NCBI RefSeq assembly: GCF_001434475.1
Contig: NZ_AZGF01000004.1
Span: 1-64,000, forward strand
Direction of reading: 5' to 3'
DNA: 64,000 nucleotides
Source: Paucilactobacillus suebicus DSM 5007 = KCTC 3549
Lineage (GTDB): Bacteria > Bacillota > Bacilli > Lactobacillales > Lactobacillaceae
Each line of letters starts with the position of its first letter. Positions within the stretch are counted from its first letter, which is position 1. The position numbers and the translations under genes were made by a program. The notes below the pieces were generated by a model, which worked only from the letters and a program-made list of their open reading frames with translations, did no database searches and was not told the origin of the DNA. Below, piece after piece: positions 28,336 through 37,541 of this stretch.

Positions 28336-28740
28336 AAAAAAATAGCGCGAGAGATGAACTTACGATTGGTGTGGGGCTTCGTTATATCATGAGCATCTGC
28401 GTGTTTTTACACGTTTCAGCAAAAAAGTAGCGCGAGAGATGAACTTACGATTGGTGTGGGGCTTCGTTATATCATGGGCATCTGCGTGTTTTTACACGTT
28501 TCAGCAAAAAAGTAGCGCGAGAGATGAACTTACGATTGGTGTGGGGCTTCGTTATATCATGGGCATCTGCGTGTTTTTACACGTTTCAGCAAAAAAGTAG
28601 CGCGAGAGATGAACTTACGATTGGTGTGGGGCTTCGTTATATCATGGGCATCTGCGTGTTTTTACACGTTTCAGCAAAAAAAGTGGCGCGAGAGATGAAC
28701 TTAAGATTAATGGGGCCACTCGCCATATCACTAGCATTTA
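28268..28740 (+). repeat. 85-bp tandem repeat derived from a hairpin half
   Basis: The motif GATGAACTTACGATTGG begins at 28268, 28353, 28438 and 28523, then 28608; a diverged copy starts at 28694. The period is exactly 85 bp four times, then 86. Each unit holds the 3' arm of element 8, the CACGTTTCAGCAA tail and a short linker (AGTAGCGCGAGA). Without the 5' arms the units cannot form the full hairpin. Units 2-5 are almost identical, so the array is young; copy number may vary between strains. Confidence 0.93.
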
Positions 28741-28755
28741 CAATTTCCGAACACT

Positions 28756-28787
28756 AAAAAAACTCAACGCCCTCATGCGGCATTGAG
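28756..28787 (-). terminator. Intrinsic terminator of the Na+/H+ antiporter gene
   Basis: On the minus strand CTCAATGCC / GGCGTTGAG with a short loop, then seven T. Confidence 0.8.
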
Positions 28788-28795
28788 CTTTCAAC

Positions 28796-30772
28796 CTAAA
28801 TATTACCTTGCATATAAACCAGTTCATCAGTTGAAATTTGTTCATTCAACATATTGGCCATTTCTGGAACGATTTTTTGTTTAGCTAAGGCCTGTTGAAC
28901 AAATGTATGCTCGGCTTGGAATACTTCAATGTAAAGTGAAGCGATGAGATCTTCGTCTAATTGGCTACCATGTTGCTGGCTTCGCTGAGTATACGAATTT
29001 TTGACTAGATTAACAAGGTTGATATTATCACTAGTCTGAATCGAATTAAGGTAGTCAATCACGGCTTGATTAACTGTTTTCATCGCATCAACTAATTGCT
29101 GGCGTTGTGCTTTTACTTCTTCCTGATTACCATGTAATTCACGGTTTACTGGCGGCTTAAAACCTTTTTTGCGACGCATCCTGCGAAATTTACGTTGGTG
29201 CCAATATCTTTTGATTTGACGATTGGCAATTTTTAAAAATCCACGAAAACCCGTTGGCCCATTTGTGACGGCTTGGTGTCCAATAATTCTCTGATAAAGT
29301 TGATGGACATCTTCGGTTATTTCACCACGATCAGCCATATCATCGATCTTTTTTAAAACCACATCGTTAGTTTTTTGGGCTAATTGCATGTAATCCTTTC
29401 GGTTAATTCTATTATTAAAATTAGTTTGGCTACTAATCACTTGGCTGACTTGTTCAACCTCACGTGATGCAGGATTATTCTCACGCAAAGACTCAAGTGC
29501 TGCATAGACCATTTCACTTAGAGTCGTATTAAGTTCATCATCAGAAAAACTAGTCGTTTTGGACTCAAGGACAATCGGATAAATAATTGTTCCAACAAGG
29601 ATGCTGATTAAAATAACCAGTGCGGCAATAAAAATCAATTGATTCCGTAATGCAAAACTAGTTCCATTAATGGTTGCGGGAATCGAAAATGCCATTGCTA
29701 AGGTAATAGTTCCGTGGATGCCACCAGTTGCTACTTGGAGTGCAGTTTTAGTATTAGACTGATCCTTCTGATTCACGTGGGCAAAGTTCAATTTAATCCA
29801 TAGAAATCTAATGATGAACATGACTACGTATAGCATTACAGCTATTCCAATCAGGAAACTGATATGGGTTAGTTTTGAAGAAGCAATAACGGAGGGGAGG
29901 GTTGCACCCAGCAACACAAACACAAACCCGTTCAAAACATCAGAAACGATGTCCCATGTAGTTCTAGATACAATTTGTAATTTAGTGGAGGTAAGTTGTA
30001 ACCGATCATATAACAAACCATGCGCCAATCCGGCTGCAACCACAGCTAGGATGCCTGAAACACCTAACTGTTCGGCAACCCAATAAGCAATTAGTGGCGT
30101 CATGACGTTGATCGGAATAACGATCGCGCTGACGTCGGTATGACTTCGTGTTAAGTACATTCGCACGCTGATAAGAAGCATACCAATCACCCAGCCGATG
30201 ATTAATCCGCCAAAGAAGGCCTTTAAGAACGAAAGAATGCCCGTGGCTACATAAAAATTCCCTGAAACCATGCTACTCAGTGCTAAATCAAAAATCACAA
30301 TTCCTGATGCGTCATTAAAAAGTGATTCGTGTTCTAGTGCGGTATTCACATGTTTTGGCATCACTACATTTTGAGTAATTGAACTAACCGCCACCGCGTC
30401 GGTTGGAGTAATGATTGCGGCCATCATAAAGGCAACTGGTAGAGTTGCAATTGGCCAGACTGAATGCATGACAAAACCAACAATAATGACTGTGACGATT
30501 GCTAACCCCACCGCCATTGAAAGCATGGTGGATAAGTTACGGCCTAACTTACTTAAAGATTGGTTTTGTCCGTCATTGAACATGAGTGGTGCAATGATCG
30601 CCAACATAAAAATTTCTGTGTTTAGGTGAATATTAAACTCTGGTACGCCAGATAAAATTAAGCCAGTTGCAATTTGAAAGATTGCAAGAGGTACCTTGTC
30701 CCAGATTAAGCCGATAATGTTAGCAAACACAACGGCGATGACCATTAAAGTGACTGAAATAATGATTGACAT
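28796..30772 (-). CDS. CPA1-family Na+/H+ antiporter (NhaP/YjcE type)
   Basis: 658 residues. About twelve membrane helices fill 1-400 and a charged cytosolic tail the rest. The ion-binding helix 'FNDASGIVIFDLA' carries the ND motif, and 'MMAAIITPTDAVAVSSI' the TP(T)D region of cation:proton antiporters. It exchanges Na+ (or K+) for H+ in pH and salt homeostasis. GAGG precedes the ATG. The TetR gene lies 94 nt upstream in the same direction, so cotranscription is possible. Confidence 0.88.
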   Translation of the reverse strand: MSIIISVTLMVIAVVFANIIGLIWDKVPLAIFQIATGLILSGVPEFNIHLNTEIFMLAIIAPLMFNDGQNQSLSKLGRNLSTMLSMAVGLAIVTVIIVGFVMHSVWPIATLPVAFMMAAIITPTDAVAVSSITQNVVMPKHVNTALEHESLFNDASGIVIFDLALSSMVSGNFYVATGILSFLKAFFGGLIIGWVIGMLLISVRMYLTRSHTDVSAIVIPINVMTPLIAYWVAEQLGVSGILAVVAAGLAHGLLYDRLQLTSTKLQIVSRTTWDIVSDVLNGFVFVLLGATLPSVIASSKLTHISFLIGIAVMLYVVMFIIRFLWIKLNFAHVNQKDQSNTKTALQVATGGIHGTITLAMAFSIPATINGTSFALRNQLIFIAALVILISILVGTIIYPIVLESKTTSFSDDELNTTLSEMVYAALESLRENNPASREVEQVSQVISSQTNFNNRINRKDYMQLAQKTNDVVLKKIDDMADRGEITEDVHQLYQRIIGHQAVTNGPTGFRGFLKIANRQIKRYWHQRKFRRMRRKKGFKPPVNRELHGNQEEVKAQRQQLVDAMKTVNQAVIDYLNSIQTSDNINLVNLVKNSYTQRSQQHGSQLDEDLIASLYIEVFQAEHTFVQQALAKQKIVPEMANMLNEQISTDELVYMQGNI

Positions 30773-30866
30773 AATTTTTTGCCTCGTAATATTGATTGGC
30801 TTAATTTTAACAGAAAAGCCTTGTAAATAAGCAATAACGAATAAAATAATTGTCTGTTAAAATAAT

Positions 30867-31403
30867 TTACCCCGCTAATTTACTCGCCACTTGTGCCAAA
30901 AGTGAGATTGGGGTTTTCTTTTGGTCTTTGATCCAGTCAATGGTCATTTGGTAAAGTCCAGCTGACACAAAACTATTCCAATAGCGGGCGTAGTCACCCG
31001 TAAAGGGGATGGAAGAAACATTATCTAAGTAAAACTTACTAACAAAATGGGTGAAGTGGCTAATGAGCAATGATTCTGCACCACTACTAATGATAACTTC
31101 AAATAGTTCACTATGAAGATCAATATATTCAAAATATGAACGACTGATCATAGTTGGCTGTTTGTCTTCAATTTGGTTCAAAAATTGATAAAACGGTAAA
31201 ATTGAACGATCAAAGTAATCGCCAAGAACGTCTTCTTTGGAGTCGTAGTTTCTATAAAAAGCCATTCGTGAAATGCCAGCTTTTTTCGATAGTTCGCTGA
31301 CAGAAATCTCATTGAACTTTTTAACTTTCATTAGTGAAAATAACGCAATTTGTAAGCTTTCTTGGCTTAGTTGTTTTTGCTCTTTACTATATGGGTTTGC
31401 CAT
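30867..31403 (-). CDS. TetR-family transcriptional regulator
   Basis: 178 residues. The N-terminal helix-turn-helix reads 'LQIALFSLMKVKKFNEISVSELSKKAGISRMAFYRNYDSKEDVLGDYF', typical TetR/DhaS type. ATG 31403 follows GGAGG (31411-31415); the open frame extends 45 codons upstream but has no such site there. It is divergent from the SDR gene with a perfect inverted repeat between them, so it probably represses that gene. Confidence 0.88.
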   Translation of the reverse strand: MANPYSKEQKQLSQESLQIALFSLMKVKKFNEISVSELSKKAGISRMAFYRNYDSKEDVLGDYFDRSILPFYQFLNQIEDKQPTMISRSYFEYIDLHSELFEVIISSGAESLLISHFTHFVSKFYLDNVSSIPFTGDYARYWNSFVSAGLYQMTIDWIKDQKKTPISLLAQVASKLAG

Positions 31404-31443
31404 AACAAATACCTCCATTGTGTAACGGCTCAGGGATAACTGC

Positions 31444-31499
31444 TTGCCATTACTTCTGGGTGAGTATATCATGATTCCAGTAAACGTTACAAGTGTAAC
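31444..31499 (+). promoter_or_regulatory. SDR promoter with probable TetR operator
   Basis: TTGCCA (31444-31449), 17 nt, TATCAT (31467-31472). Just downstream, GTTACA-AG-TGTAAC (31486-31499) is a perfect inverted repeat placed to block early transcription. Another TGTAAC half-site lies at about 31421, near the TetR gene start. Confidence 0.6.
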
Positions 31500-31517
31500 A
31501 CCAGGGAGGACAAAAAA

Positions 31518-32552
31518 ATGACAAAAACACCTCAACAACCAATTAACAGTCCATTCACTATGAAGGCGACAAGTAAACAGGTGATGAAAAATATTAATTT
31601 AGAAGGTAAGACGGTAATTGTCACTGGTGGCTATAGTGGTATTGGATTGCAGGTTACTAAGTCACTGGTTAGGGCTGGTGCGAATGTGATTGTGCCTGCT
31701 AGAACAATTGATAAGGCAAAGAACGCAGTTGGTAATTTGCACAATGTCGAGTTTGGCGAACTTGATTTGATGAATGGTAAATCAATTCAACAGTTTGCAG
31801 AGAATTTTAACCGGCACCATGAACAGCTTGATTTATTAATAGAATGCGCTGGTATCATGTTTGCGCCATTGAGAAGAGATCAGCGTGGCAACGAATCACA
31901 ATTGTCGACAAATTATCTCGGTCACTTTCAGCTAACTAATTATTTGTACTCAGCCTTAAAAAAAGCGGGAAATGCACGGGTTGTGATTGTTACTTCACGA
32001 GCTCAAAGTTGGAATGGCGTTGACTTCGATGACCCGAATTTTGTGCGACGCGAATATGATGCGCATGTGGCATATGCGCAGTCCAAGTCTGCCGATATTT
32101 TATTTGCAGTTGAACTTGATAGGCGGGCTCAAAAGGATGGTATCAGAGCGTTTGCGGTTCATCCAGGATTAGTACCGGGAACCGGCCTTGGGAGATTTGT
32201 TAATCGTAACGCTCAGTTACAAAAGTTCTTAGGATTTGTGATGAATGATCTTCAGTTGACACGAGCAATCAGCACCAAGAATTCGGTTGAAGCTCGGTTG
32301 CATGGTCAAACTGAATATGATTATTTCAAAAACGTCCATCAAGGAGCTGCCGATATATTATGGGCGGCCACTAGTCCCTTACTTAATGATAAGGGTGGTG
32401 TTTTTATTGAGGACTCTAATATTGGTACGGCTGTCGATGCAAATAGTAATTCGAAATTTGGTGCTCGACCTTGGTCAATTGATTCACAGCAAGCTACTGA
32501 TTTATGGAAGTTAGGTGAAAAACTATCTGGGGTAAAATTTGATATTGAGTAG
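31518..32552 (+). CDS. Short-chain dehydrogenase/reductase
   Basis: 344 residues, longer than a minimal SDR and close to the WW-oxidoreductase/retinol dehydrogenase-like group. The cofactor motif is 'VIVTGGYSGIGLQVTKSLVRAGANVIVPAR'; the 'AGIMF' strand and catalytic Ser and Tyr-x3-Lys ('VTSRAQSW', 'YAQSKSADILF') are intact. Arg in 'PAR' suggests NADP(H). The substrate is unknown; control by the divergent TetR suggests an inducible detoxification step. Confidence 0.85.
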   Translation: MTKTPQQPINSPFTMKATSKQVMKNINLEGKTVIVTGGYSGIGLQVTKSLVRAGANVIVPARTIDKAKNAVGNLHNVEFGELDLMNGKSIQQFAENFNRHHEQLDLLIECAGIMFAPLRRDQRGNESQLSTNYLGHFQLTNYLYSALKKAGNARVVIVTSRAQSWNGVDFDDPNFVRREYDAHVAYAQSKSADILFAVELDRRAQKDGIRAFAVHPGLVPGTGLGRFVNRNAQLQKFLGFVMNDLQLTRAISTKNSVEARLHGQTEYDYFKNVHQGAADILWAATSPLLNDKGGVFIEDSNIGTAVDANSNSKFGARPWSIDSQQATDLWKLGEKLSGVKFDIE

Positions 32553-32556
32553 CTAA

Positions 32557-33561
32557 TCAGTCCAATTTTGCCGTTGACCCTCTTTCCACAATTTTCGTAC
32601 TAACAAATATTTTAACGTTAGCGGTTAGTTCGCCACTCAATAATTTCGTGAGTGTGAGTAGGCTTTGGCGAACCATTTCTCTCATAGGTACATGGACGGT
32701 AGAAATTTCCGGATACACTAACTTATCTTCACGATTGTCATTGAATCCCATGATGGCAATGTCCTCGGGGATGCGTAAGTGATGTTGCTGGCAGATTTTG
32801 ACCAGTGAAAGCGCTAGGTAGTCGTCTTCACAAAAGAACACTTCGGGTAAACGAGAGCTGTTCACGATGGGTGATACCTCATCAGGTTGTGGGGTGGTGC
32901 TAATCGGTGATAATTGATAGACGTTATCCTCATCCAATTTTAAATTAACAGAGGCTAGTCCGTCTTCAAATCCCAAGCGCCGTTGGTCATAATTGTACAT
33001 TCTGAAACTTGATTTGATGTAACCCAATTTTTTAAATCCTTGGTTGGCTAAGTAAACAGCAGATTTATAACTTCCTTGGTAGCTATCCATGGTGACAAAA
33101 CTGGCATCCATCACTGGAAAGTTGGTATCTACAACGACTAGATTTGGTTGCAACTCTTGTACTAGACGTGCAGCCTCTTCAGATAAGTCGGTGCCAATCA
33201 AGAAAGCACCATCACCGGTTAATGAGTAGTTACCTTTTCTTAAATCTTGCATATCTAAAATACTGGTATTCAAATGAACATTAAAATTGGATGCTTCATT
33301 CGAGAACAGTGCCAACATCTTTTCAAAAAAGGGCTGTTCACTAAAGTCGGCGGTTAGGATATTGGCTGATTTAATTGCTACAAGATCAAAGTTTAAAACA
33401 TCATTGCGTTTTCGCAGTGGCTTATAGCCGTACTGGCTCACAACTGACTTAATACGCTGCCGAGTTGCTTCGTTGACACCAGGTCGATCATTTAATGCTA
33501 ACGATGTTGTGGCCTTAGACACGTGAGCTAATTTTGCAATATCTTCTAATTTAATCATCAT
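32557..33561 (-). CDS. LacI-family transcriptional regulator
   Basis: 334 residues. HTH and hinge: 'IKLEDIAKLAHVSKATTSLALNDRPGVNEATRQRI', then a periplasmic-binding-like sensor domain ending '...MGFNDNREDKLVYPEISTVHVPMREM'. The start at 33561 (or 33558) follows GGGGA. No sugar operon is adjacent: it is convergent with the SDR (4 nt between stops) and divergent from the YczE-like gene. The effector and targets are therefore open. Confidence 0.88.
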   Translation of the reverse strand: MMIKLEDIAKLAHVSKATTSLALNDRPGVNEATRQRIKSVVSQYGYKPLRKRNDVLNFDLVAIKSANILTADFSEQPFFEKMLALFSNEASNFNVHLNTSILDMQDLRKGNYSLTGDGAFLIGTDLSEEAARLVQELQPNLVVVDTNFPVMDASFVTMDSYQGSYKSAVYLANQGFKKLGYIKSSFRMYNYDQRRLGFEDGLASVNLKLDEDNVYQLSPISTTPQPDEVSPIVNSSRLPEVFFCEDDYLALSLVKICQQHHLRIPEDIAIMGFNDNREDKLVYPEISTVHVPMREMVRQSLLTLTKLLSGELTANVKIFVSTKIVERGSTAKLD

Positions 33562-33706
33562 GTCATCCCCAATCACGGACAGTATATCATAAAACTATTT
33601 AAACTAATTTAAACTAGCAACTAAATAAAATTGAACAAAGCATCTGAACTGATTAGGATAAAGCATGTTAGCTATCAATGTTTGTAAATTAATCTAAATC
33701 AGAAAG

Positions 33707-34387
33707 ATGGGTGTCAATTTGCCAAGACTAAAAGATTTTAAACAACGATTATTCTTTTTAATTGTGTCACTGATCATGAATTCTGTGGGGACTGCACTGA
33801 CAATTTCTACTAATATGGGCAGTGCTGTGTGGGCGGCTTCTTCGGTAAACCTTGCTAATTGGATTGGAGTGCCGCTTGGCACCACAATGTTTTGCTATGG
33901 TGTATTGGTGACGATTGCTAATCAATTATTCATCGGTCACTTTGATCGGCGCCGGTTTATTTCAAACCTGATGTTTACAGTGCCATTTAGTTACTTGGTT
34001 CAGTACGTAACGACTTTTTGGGACTGGATTGGGGTGCCACGTCTTAATTTAGCAGCGCACATTATCTTGGATGTCATTGGAATCGCAATGATTTCAGCTG
34101 CTGTTTCGATTTATCAACGCTCTAACCTGATTATGCATCCTAACGACGACTTGTCATACATTTTAAGATTCAAGTTCATGCATAATTCATCAGTGATGGG
34201 GCAGTGGGCCAGCTACATTCCACCGGTAGTGGTCACGGTTTTAGCGGTTATTTTTACACATCAAATCTACGCAGTCAATTTTGGTACAATACTGGCGCTA
34301 GTGGCACAAGGAGAAATGATGAAATGGTCGGACACCCATGTGTTCCCAAGGTTGAAGCATCATGTGGACATCGGCGTCAGAGTGTGA
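33707..34387 (+). CDS. YczE/YitT-like integral membrane protein
   Basis: 226 residues with five or six hydrophobic segments. 'FFLIVSLIMNSVGTALTISTNMGSAVWAASSVNLANWIGVPLGTTMFCYGVLV' resembles the YczE/YyaS family of Bacillus and lactobacilli; function unknown. The ribosome site before 33707 is weak, so the exact start is uncertain. The last codon and stop (GTG TGA) lie in the outer stem of hairpin element 9. Confidence 0.7.
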   Translation: MGVNLPRLKDFKQRLFFLIVSLIMNSVGTALTISTNMGSAVWAASSVNLANWIGVPLGTTMFCYGVLVTIANQLFIGHFDRRRFISNLMFTVPFSYLVQYVTTFWDWIGVPRLNLAAHIILDVIGIAMISAAVSIYQRSNLIMHPNDDLSYILRFKFMHNSSVMGQWASYIPPVVVTVLAVIFTHQIYAVNFGTILALVAQGEMMKWSDTHVFPRLKHHVDIGVRV

Positions 34388-34500
34388 TGGAAAGCGGTTA
34401 GATGTCAGAATGTAAGCCACCAATGCGAATATTCTGGGTTTGAATATTGGCATTGGTGGCTTACATGGCCGACATCTGCTTTACATCACACGTTTCAGCA
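34379..34500 (+). repeat. Long stop-codon hairpin element 9 (after the YczE-like gene)
   Basis: AGAGTG at 34379-34384. The arm GTGTGATG (34382-34389) includes the stop TGA and pairs with CATCACAC (34484-34491), followed by the tail GTTTCAGCA. Inner arms: AGATGTC/GACATCT and ATGTAAGCCACCAATGC with GCATTGGTGGCTTACAT. The apex is GAATATTC-type. Confidence 0.88.
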
Positions 34501-34539
34501 AATCAAATTTAAAAACCAAATCAAACCAAAACAAACATC

Positions 34540-34584
34540 AAAAAAGCCAGAAACTCGAGAAAAAATCTCGAATTTCTGGTTTTT
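34540..34584 (-). terminator. Intrinsic terminator of the ykoEDC operon
   Basis: Minus strand: AAACCAGAAATTCGAGA / TCTCGAGTTTCTGG hairpin followed by six T. The flanking A-run makes it potentially bidirectional. Confidence 0.85.
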
Positions 34585-34585
34585 A

Positions 34586-35245
34586 TTAATTCATAATCTG
34601 CCAAACAATTGGTACCTGTAACACGATCAACAGTCCAACCATCCAGGTAATATCTCGCGCTTTCACCTGAACCAATTCATACGCACTACGCGGTTGATCT
34701 TCCACAAATCCGTGGGAAATCATTGCCATTGCCAAATTTTCGGACCAGTTAATTGCCACTAAGATAGCCTTAAAGTAAAGATGAGGTGACCACCAAGAGA
34801 GATTGACGCCACGCATAGCGGCAGCACTTTTAATGGTGACAATCGTCTGTTTAATTTTAGGCAACATGTTAAATGCTGCCAACGTTCCATATGCAAATTT
34901 CGAGGGTAGATGACAGTTTTGTTCCAAACTGTGAGCTAAATCTAGTGGCTTAGTGGTCAGTGAAAATGAAGCACCAGCAAATACGTAGGCATACATCCTT
35001 GTAAAGAGCGCTGATGCGGTGGCTAAATCATGTTGACTACTGAAAAAATAAATGGTGGTAAACAGACCAAATGCTGGAATGATTGGTACAATAACGAGCC
35101 AGGCCAGTGTCTTTCCATGAATTCGATGATAAAACAAGTAGGTAACGCTGATCAAAATAACTAAAAGATTGGCCGGCAGATTGTATGTGAAGGAAATTTC
35201 CAGTGAAGCGATTAGAATGAGTGCCAATTTGATTGTTGGATTCAT
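34586..35245 (-). CDS. ykoC: ECF transporter T component (YkoC-like)
   Basis: 219 residues with about five membrane segments. The coupling motif 'SAAAMRGVNLSWWSPHLYFKAILVAINWSENLAMAMISHGF' fits the Ala-Arg-Gly motifs (A-R-G and S-H-G here) through which EcfT proteins grip the ATPases. The start overlaps the ykoD stop by 1 nt (TAATG). Last gene of the TPP-controlled operon; the symbol is assigned by the YkoEDC arrangement. Confidence 0.85.
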   Translation of the reverse strand: MNPTIKLALILIASLEISFTYNLPANLLVILISVTYLFYHRIHGKTLAWLVIVPIIPAFGLFTTIYFFSSQHDLATASALFTRMYAYVFAGASFSLTTKPLDLAHSLEQNCHLPSKFAYGTLAAFNMLPKIKQTIVTIKSAAAMRGVNLSWWSPHLYFKAILVAINWSENLAMAMISHGFVEDQPRSAYELVQVKARDITWMVGLLIVLQVPIVWQIMN

Positions 35246-36630
35246 TAAATCACCTCCTGGTATGTTAACGTTTGGTTGCTAAATAGAACATGATGATCGA
35301 CCCACTGGCTTAACTTAGTCAGCTGGTGACTAATCATGATCACTGTTTGGTGCTGGGCCTCACAGCTTTTTTTTAAAATATCAAAAATACCAGTAATTGA
35401 CTTTTCATCCAGGCCAGTCAATGGTTCATCCAGTAACAGAATTGAGGGGCTGATGATTAACATCAATAGAATTTGTAATTTCTTTTGCTGGCCTTGGCTG
35501 AGCGAATATACCACTCTTTCGCCAAATCCTGATAGTCCCAAACTATTAAGTGCATCGTTAATCATTTGATCGGAAAAATAATTAGATAATCGATGCTTTT
35601 TACTCAATTCGAGTTCTTCATTGACGGTCACGTCCACAAATTGACTGGCGGCTTCTTGAAATACCATTGCAATTTGCTGGTGATATTTGGCCGGACGGAT
35701 TTTTTGAATATTCGTATGGTTAAGCGTAATTACGCCCTTGTAATTGAATAACTTAGCGATCGCACTGAATAGAGTTGACTTGCCGATACCATTCTGACCG
35801 GTGATCAGTGTAATTTGCTGATCGTAAAAATTAAATGAATCAATATCTGCAAGGGTTGTAGTACCCCGTGTTAGTTGAAGGTTTCTGAGTTCGATCACTG
35901 AGTGTTCTTGATCACTAGGTAGCGTGACCGGCACATGATGAATGGAAAAATGATCTGCCAGAACTTTGTGCTTTTCGTCTTCAGATAAATGTTCTATTCT
36001 GTGACGGATCACGTCGAACCGGTACATTTCATCAACTACTTCTTCATATCCAGTTAGATCGTGGTCAGTCACCACGATTGTTTTATTATATTGATCTTTT
36101 AAAACTGCGAGACGCTCAATTAATTGATTACGGGATTGAGGATCAACACTCGCAAATGGTTCATCAAGTAAAAAAATATCACTATTCATAGCAATCATCA
36201 CTGCCAACGCACACTTTTGCTTTTCACCACCAGATAGAGTGCCAAATTGACGATCTGCAAGTGATTCTATGTTGCAAAAATTTAAAGCATCTTGAATCCG
36301 TTGGTCGATCGTATCGTGGTCTAACCGTAAGTTTTCCAGTGCAAAGATGATCTCATGCCGCGGGGTGTCTAGTGTAAACTGTTGACTAGGATCTTGAAAC
36401 ATCATTGCTACGCGCTGATTGGGTTCAATCTTGACACTACCAGAAGATATTGTGCCACCAAAATCTGGATATAGATTGGCAATGATTTTTAACAGTGTAG
36501 ATTTGCCACAACCAGATGGTCCAACTAGGAGTGAAAACTTGCTACTAGGTATATTGACCGTCGCATCTTCAATTGTGGGTAATTGATCATCATATTCAAA
36601 TGTCAGATGTGATACGCTAATTGCCGTCAT
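35245..36630 (-). CDS. ykoD: ECF transporter ATPase with two fused ABC domains (YkoD-like)
   Basis: 461 residues, two ABC modules in one chain. The first has Walker A 'LVGPSGCGKSTL', signature 'LSGGEKQKCALAVMIA' and Walker B 'IFLLDEPFASVD'. The second has 'ITGQNGIGKSTL', 'LSQGQQKKLQILLML' and 'ILLLDEPLTGLD'. It powers uptake of a thiamine precursor with YkoE and YkoC. The gap to ykoE is 9 nt. Confidence 0.9.
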   Translation of the reverse strand: MTAISVSHLTFEYDDQLPTIEDATVNIPSSKFSLLVGPSGCGKSTLLKIIANLYPDFGGTISSGSVKIEPNQRVAMMFQDPSQQFTLDTPRHEIIFALENLRLDHDTIDQRIQDALNFCNIESLADRQFGTLSGGEKQKCALAVMIAMNSDIFLLDEPFASVDPQSRNQLIERLAVLKDQYNKTIVVTDHDLTGYEEVVDEMYRFDVIRHRIEHLSEDEKHKVLADHFSIHHVPVTLPSDQEHSVIELRNLQLTRGTTTLADIDSFNFYDQQITLITGQNGIGKSTLFSAIAKLFNYKGVITLNHTNIQKIRPAKYHQQIAMVFQEAASQFVDVTVNEELELSKKHRLSNYFSDQMINDALNSLGLSGFGERVVYSLSQGQQKKLQILLMLIISPSILLLDEPLTGLDEKSITGIFDILKKSCEAQHQTVIMISHQLTKLSQWVDHHVLFSNQTLTYQEVI

Positions 36631-36639
36631 AAATAAGTC

Positions 36640-37206
36640 CTATCTTGTTGCTAGTACGTGAGCCCTGCTAAGTAACCCATTAATAATTTTGACAAAGACG
36701 CCGCCAAATATGAATGTTGAAATCAAACGTGCAACGAATAAAATAATTAATAATTGAAAATCAAATTTTGCGTATCCGTTTCTAAGCATATCCCAGCCAA
36801 AAGTTAAAATGGTCGTGGTAATTGTAGTGATGGTGAGGGTGATCCAGTTGTAATAGCGATAGCGGGTAATGGTAAATCCTAGTTCAGTGGCAATTCCTTG
36901 GACAACCCCAGAAATCAAGGTTGCTGCACCCCATTGCCCGCCGAAAAACATTTCACCAACTGATGCCAAAAATTCACCAAGAAATGCGGTTCCTGGGATA
37001 CGAATCATAAATCCGGCTAGTGGACCGGCCATGACCCACAGACCCATCATTAAATCGTTAGCCATTGGTGCTAAACCAAATGGTGTTAACATAGCGGTTA
37101 GTGCGTTGTAGACGAAGTCTGTACCAATAAAAATGGCGCCAAACAATATACCAATTAACGCCAGTAAAATAATATCCCGAACATGAAGCTTTCTCTTTTG
37201 ATTCAT
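36640..37206 (-). CDS. ykoE: ECF transporter substrate-specific component YkoE (thiamine/HMP)
   Basis: 188 residues with about five hydrophobic segments. 'LLALIGILFGAIFIGTDFVYNALTAMLTPFGLAPMANDLMMGLWVMAGPLAGFMIRIPGTAFLGEFLASVGEMFFGGQWG' is the YkoE pattern. ATG 37206 follows AGGAGG; the open frame continues upstream into the riboswitch terminator. The TPP riboswitch upstream identifies the cargo as thiamine or its hydroxymethylpyrimidine precursor. Confidence 0.9.
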   Translation of the reverse strand: MNQKRKLHVRDIILLALIGILFGAIFIGTDFVYNALTAMLTPFGLAPMANDLMMGLWVMAGPLAGFMIRIPGTAFLGEFLASVGEMFFGGQWGAATLISGVVQGIATELGFTITRYRYYNWITLTITTITTTILTFGWDMLRNGYAKFDFQLLIILFVARLISTFIFGGVFVKIINGLLSRAHVLATR

Positions 37207-37257
37207 CTGAGTGAATCCTCCTAAAAATAAATTATCAAATCGCATCGTCGGGTAACG

Positions 37258-37405
37258 AAAAAAGCGTCCCTCCGACAGCGGAGAGACGCACAATAAATAT
37301 TCACTAAATCGTGAAAAATAATGTCTATTTCTATCTCCCTTCGCTGGTACTAACCAGAGCAGGTTCTATGGGTATATCTCAGCCAAAAGGCACCCCAGAT
37401 GTAAT
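37258..37405 (-). promoter_or_regulatory. TPP riboswitch with intrinsic terminator
   Basis: On the minus strand the classic THI box is readable: GGGGTGCC, GGCTGAGATATACCC, GAACCTG and TCTGGTTAGTACCAGCG (aptamer about 37325-37400). It is followed by a terminator GCGTCTCTCCG-CTGT-CGGAGGGACGC plus six T (37258-37289). Thiamine pyrophosphate binding is expected to end transcription before ykoE. Confidence 0.96.
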
Positions 37406-37541
37406 ATGATTTACAGTTAATATAATTGATTTTCCGTGAAATTGCAATTAATTTTCAGTTAAATGGCAAGATTTTTGATTACTATTTAGATCGTCAATAG
37501 TATAATACCTTGGTGTGAACTTCAAAAAAGGATGAGATTTC

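Noticed and set aside
28268-28740. CRISPR-like array
   Set aside because: Units are contiguous 85-bp copies with no unique spacers between short repeats and no cas genes nearby.
28524-28757. Open frame across the 85-bp tandem array
   Set aside because: It is open only because 85 bp repeats shift frames without stops; no ribosome site, repetitive product.
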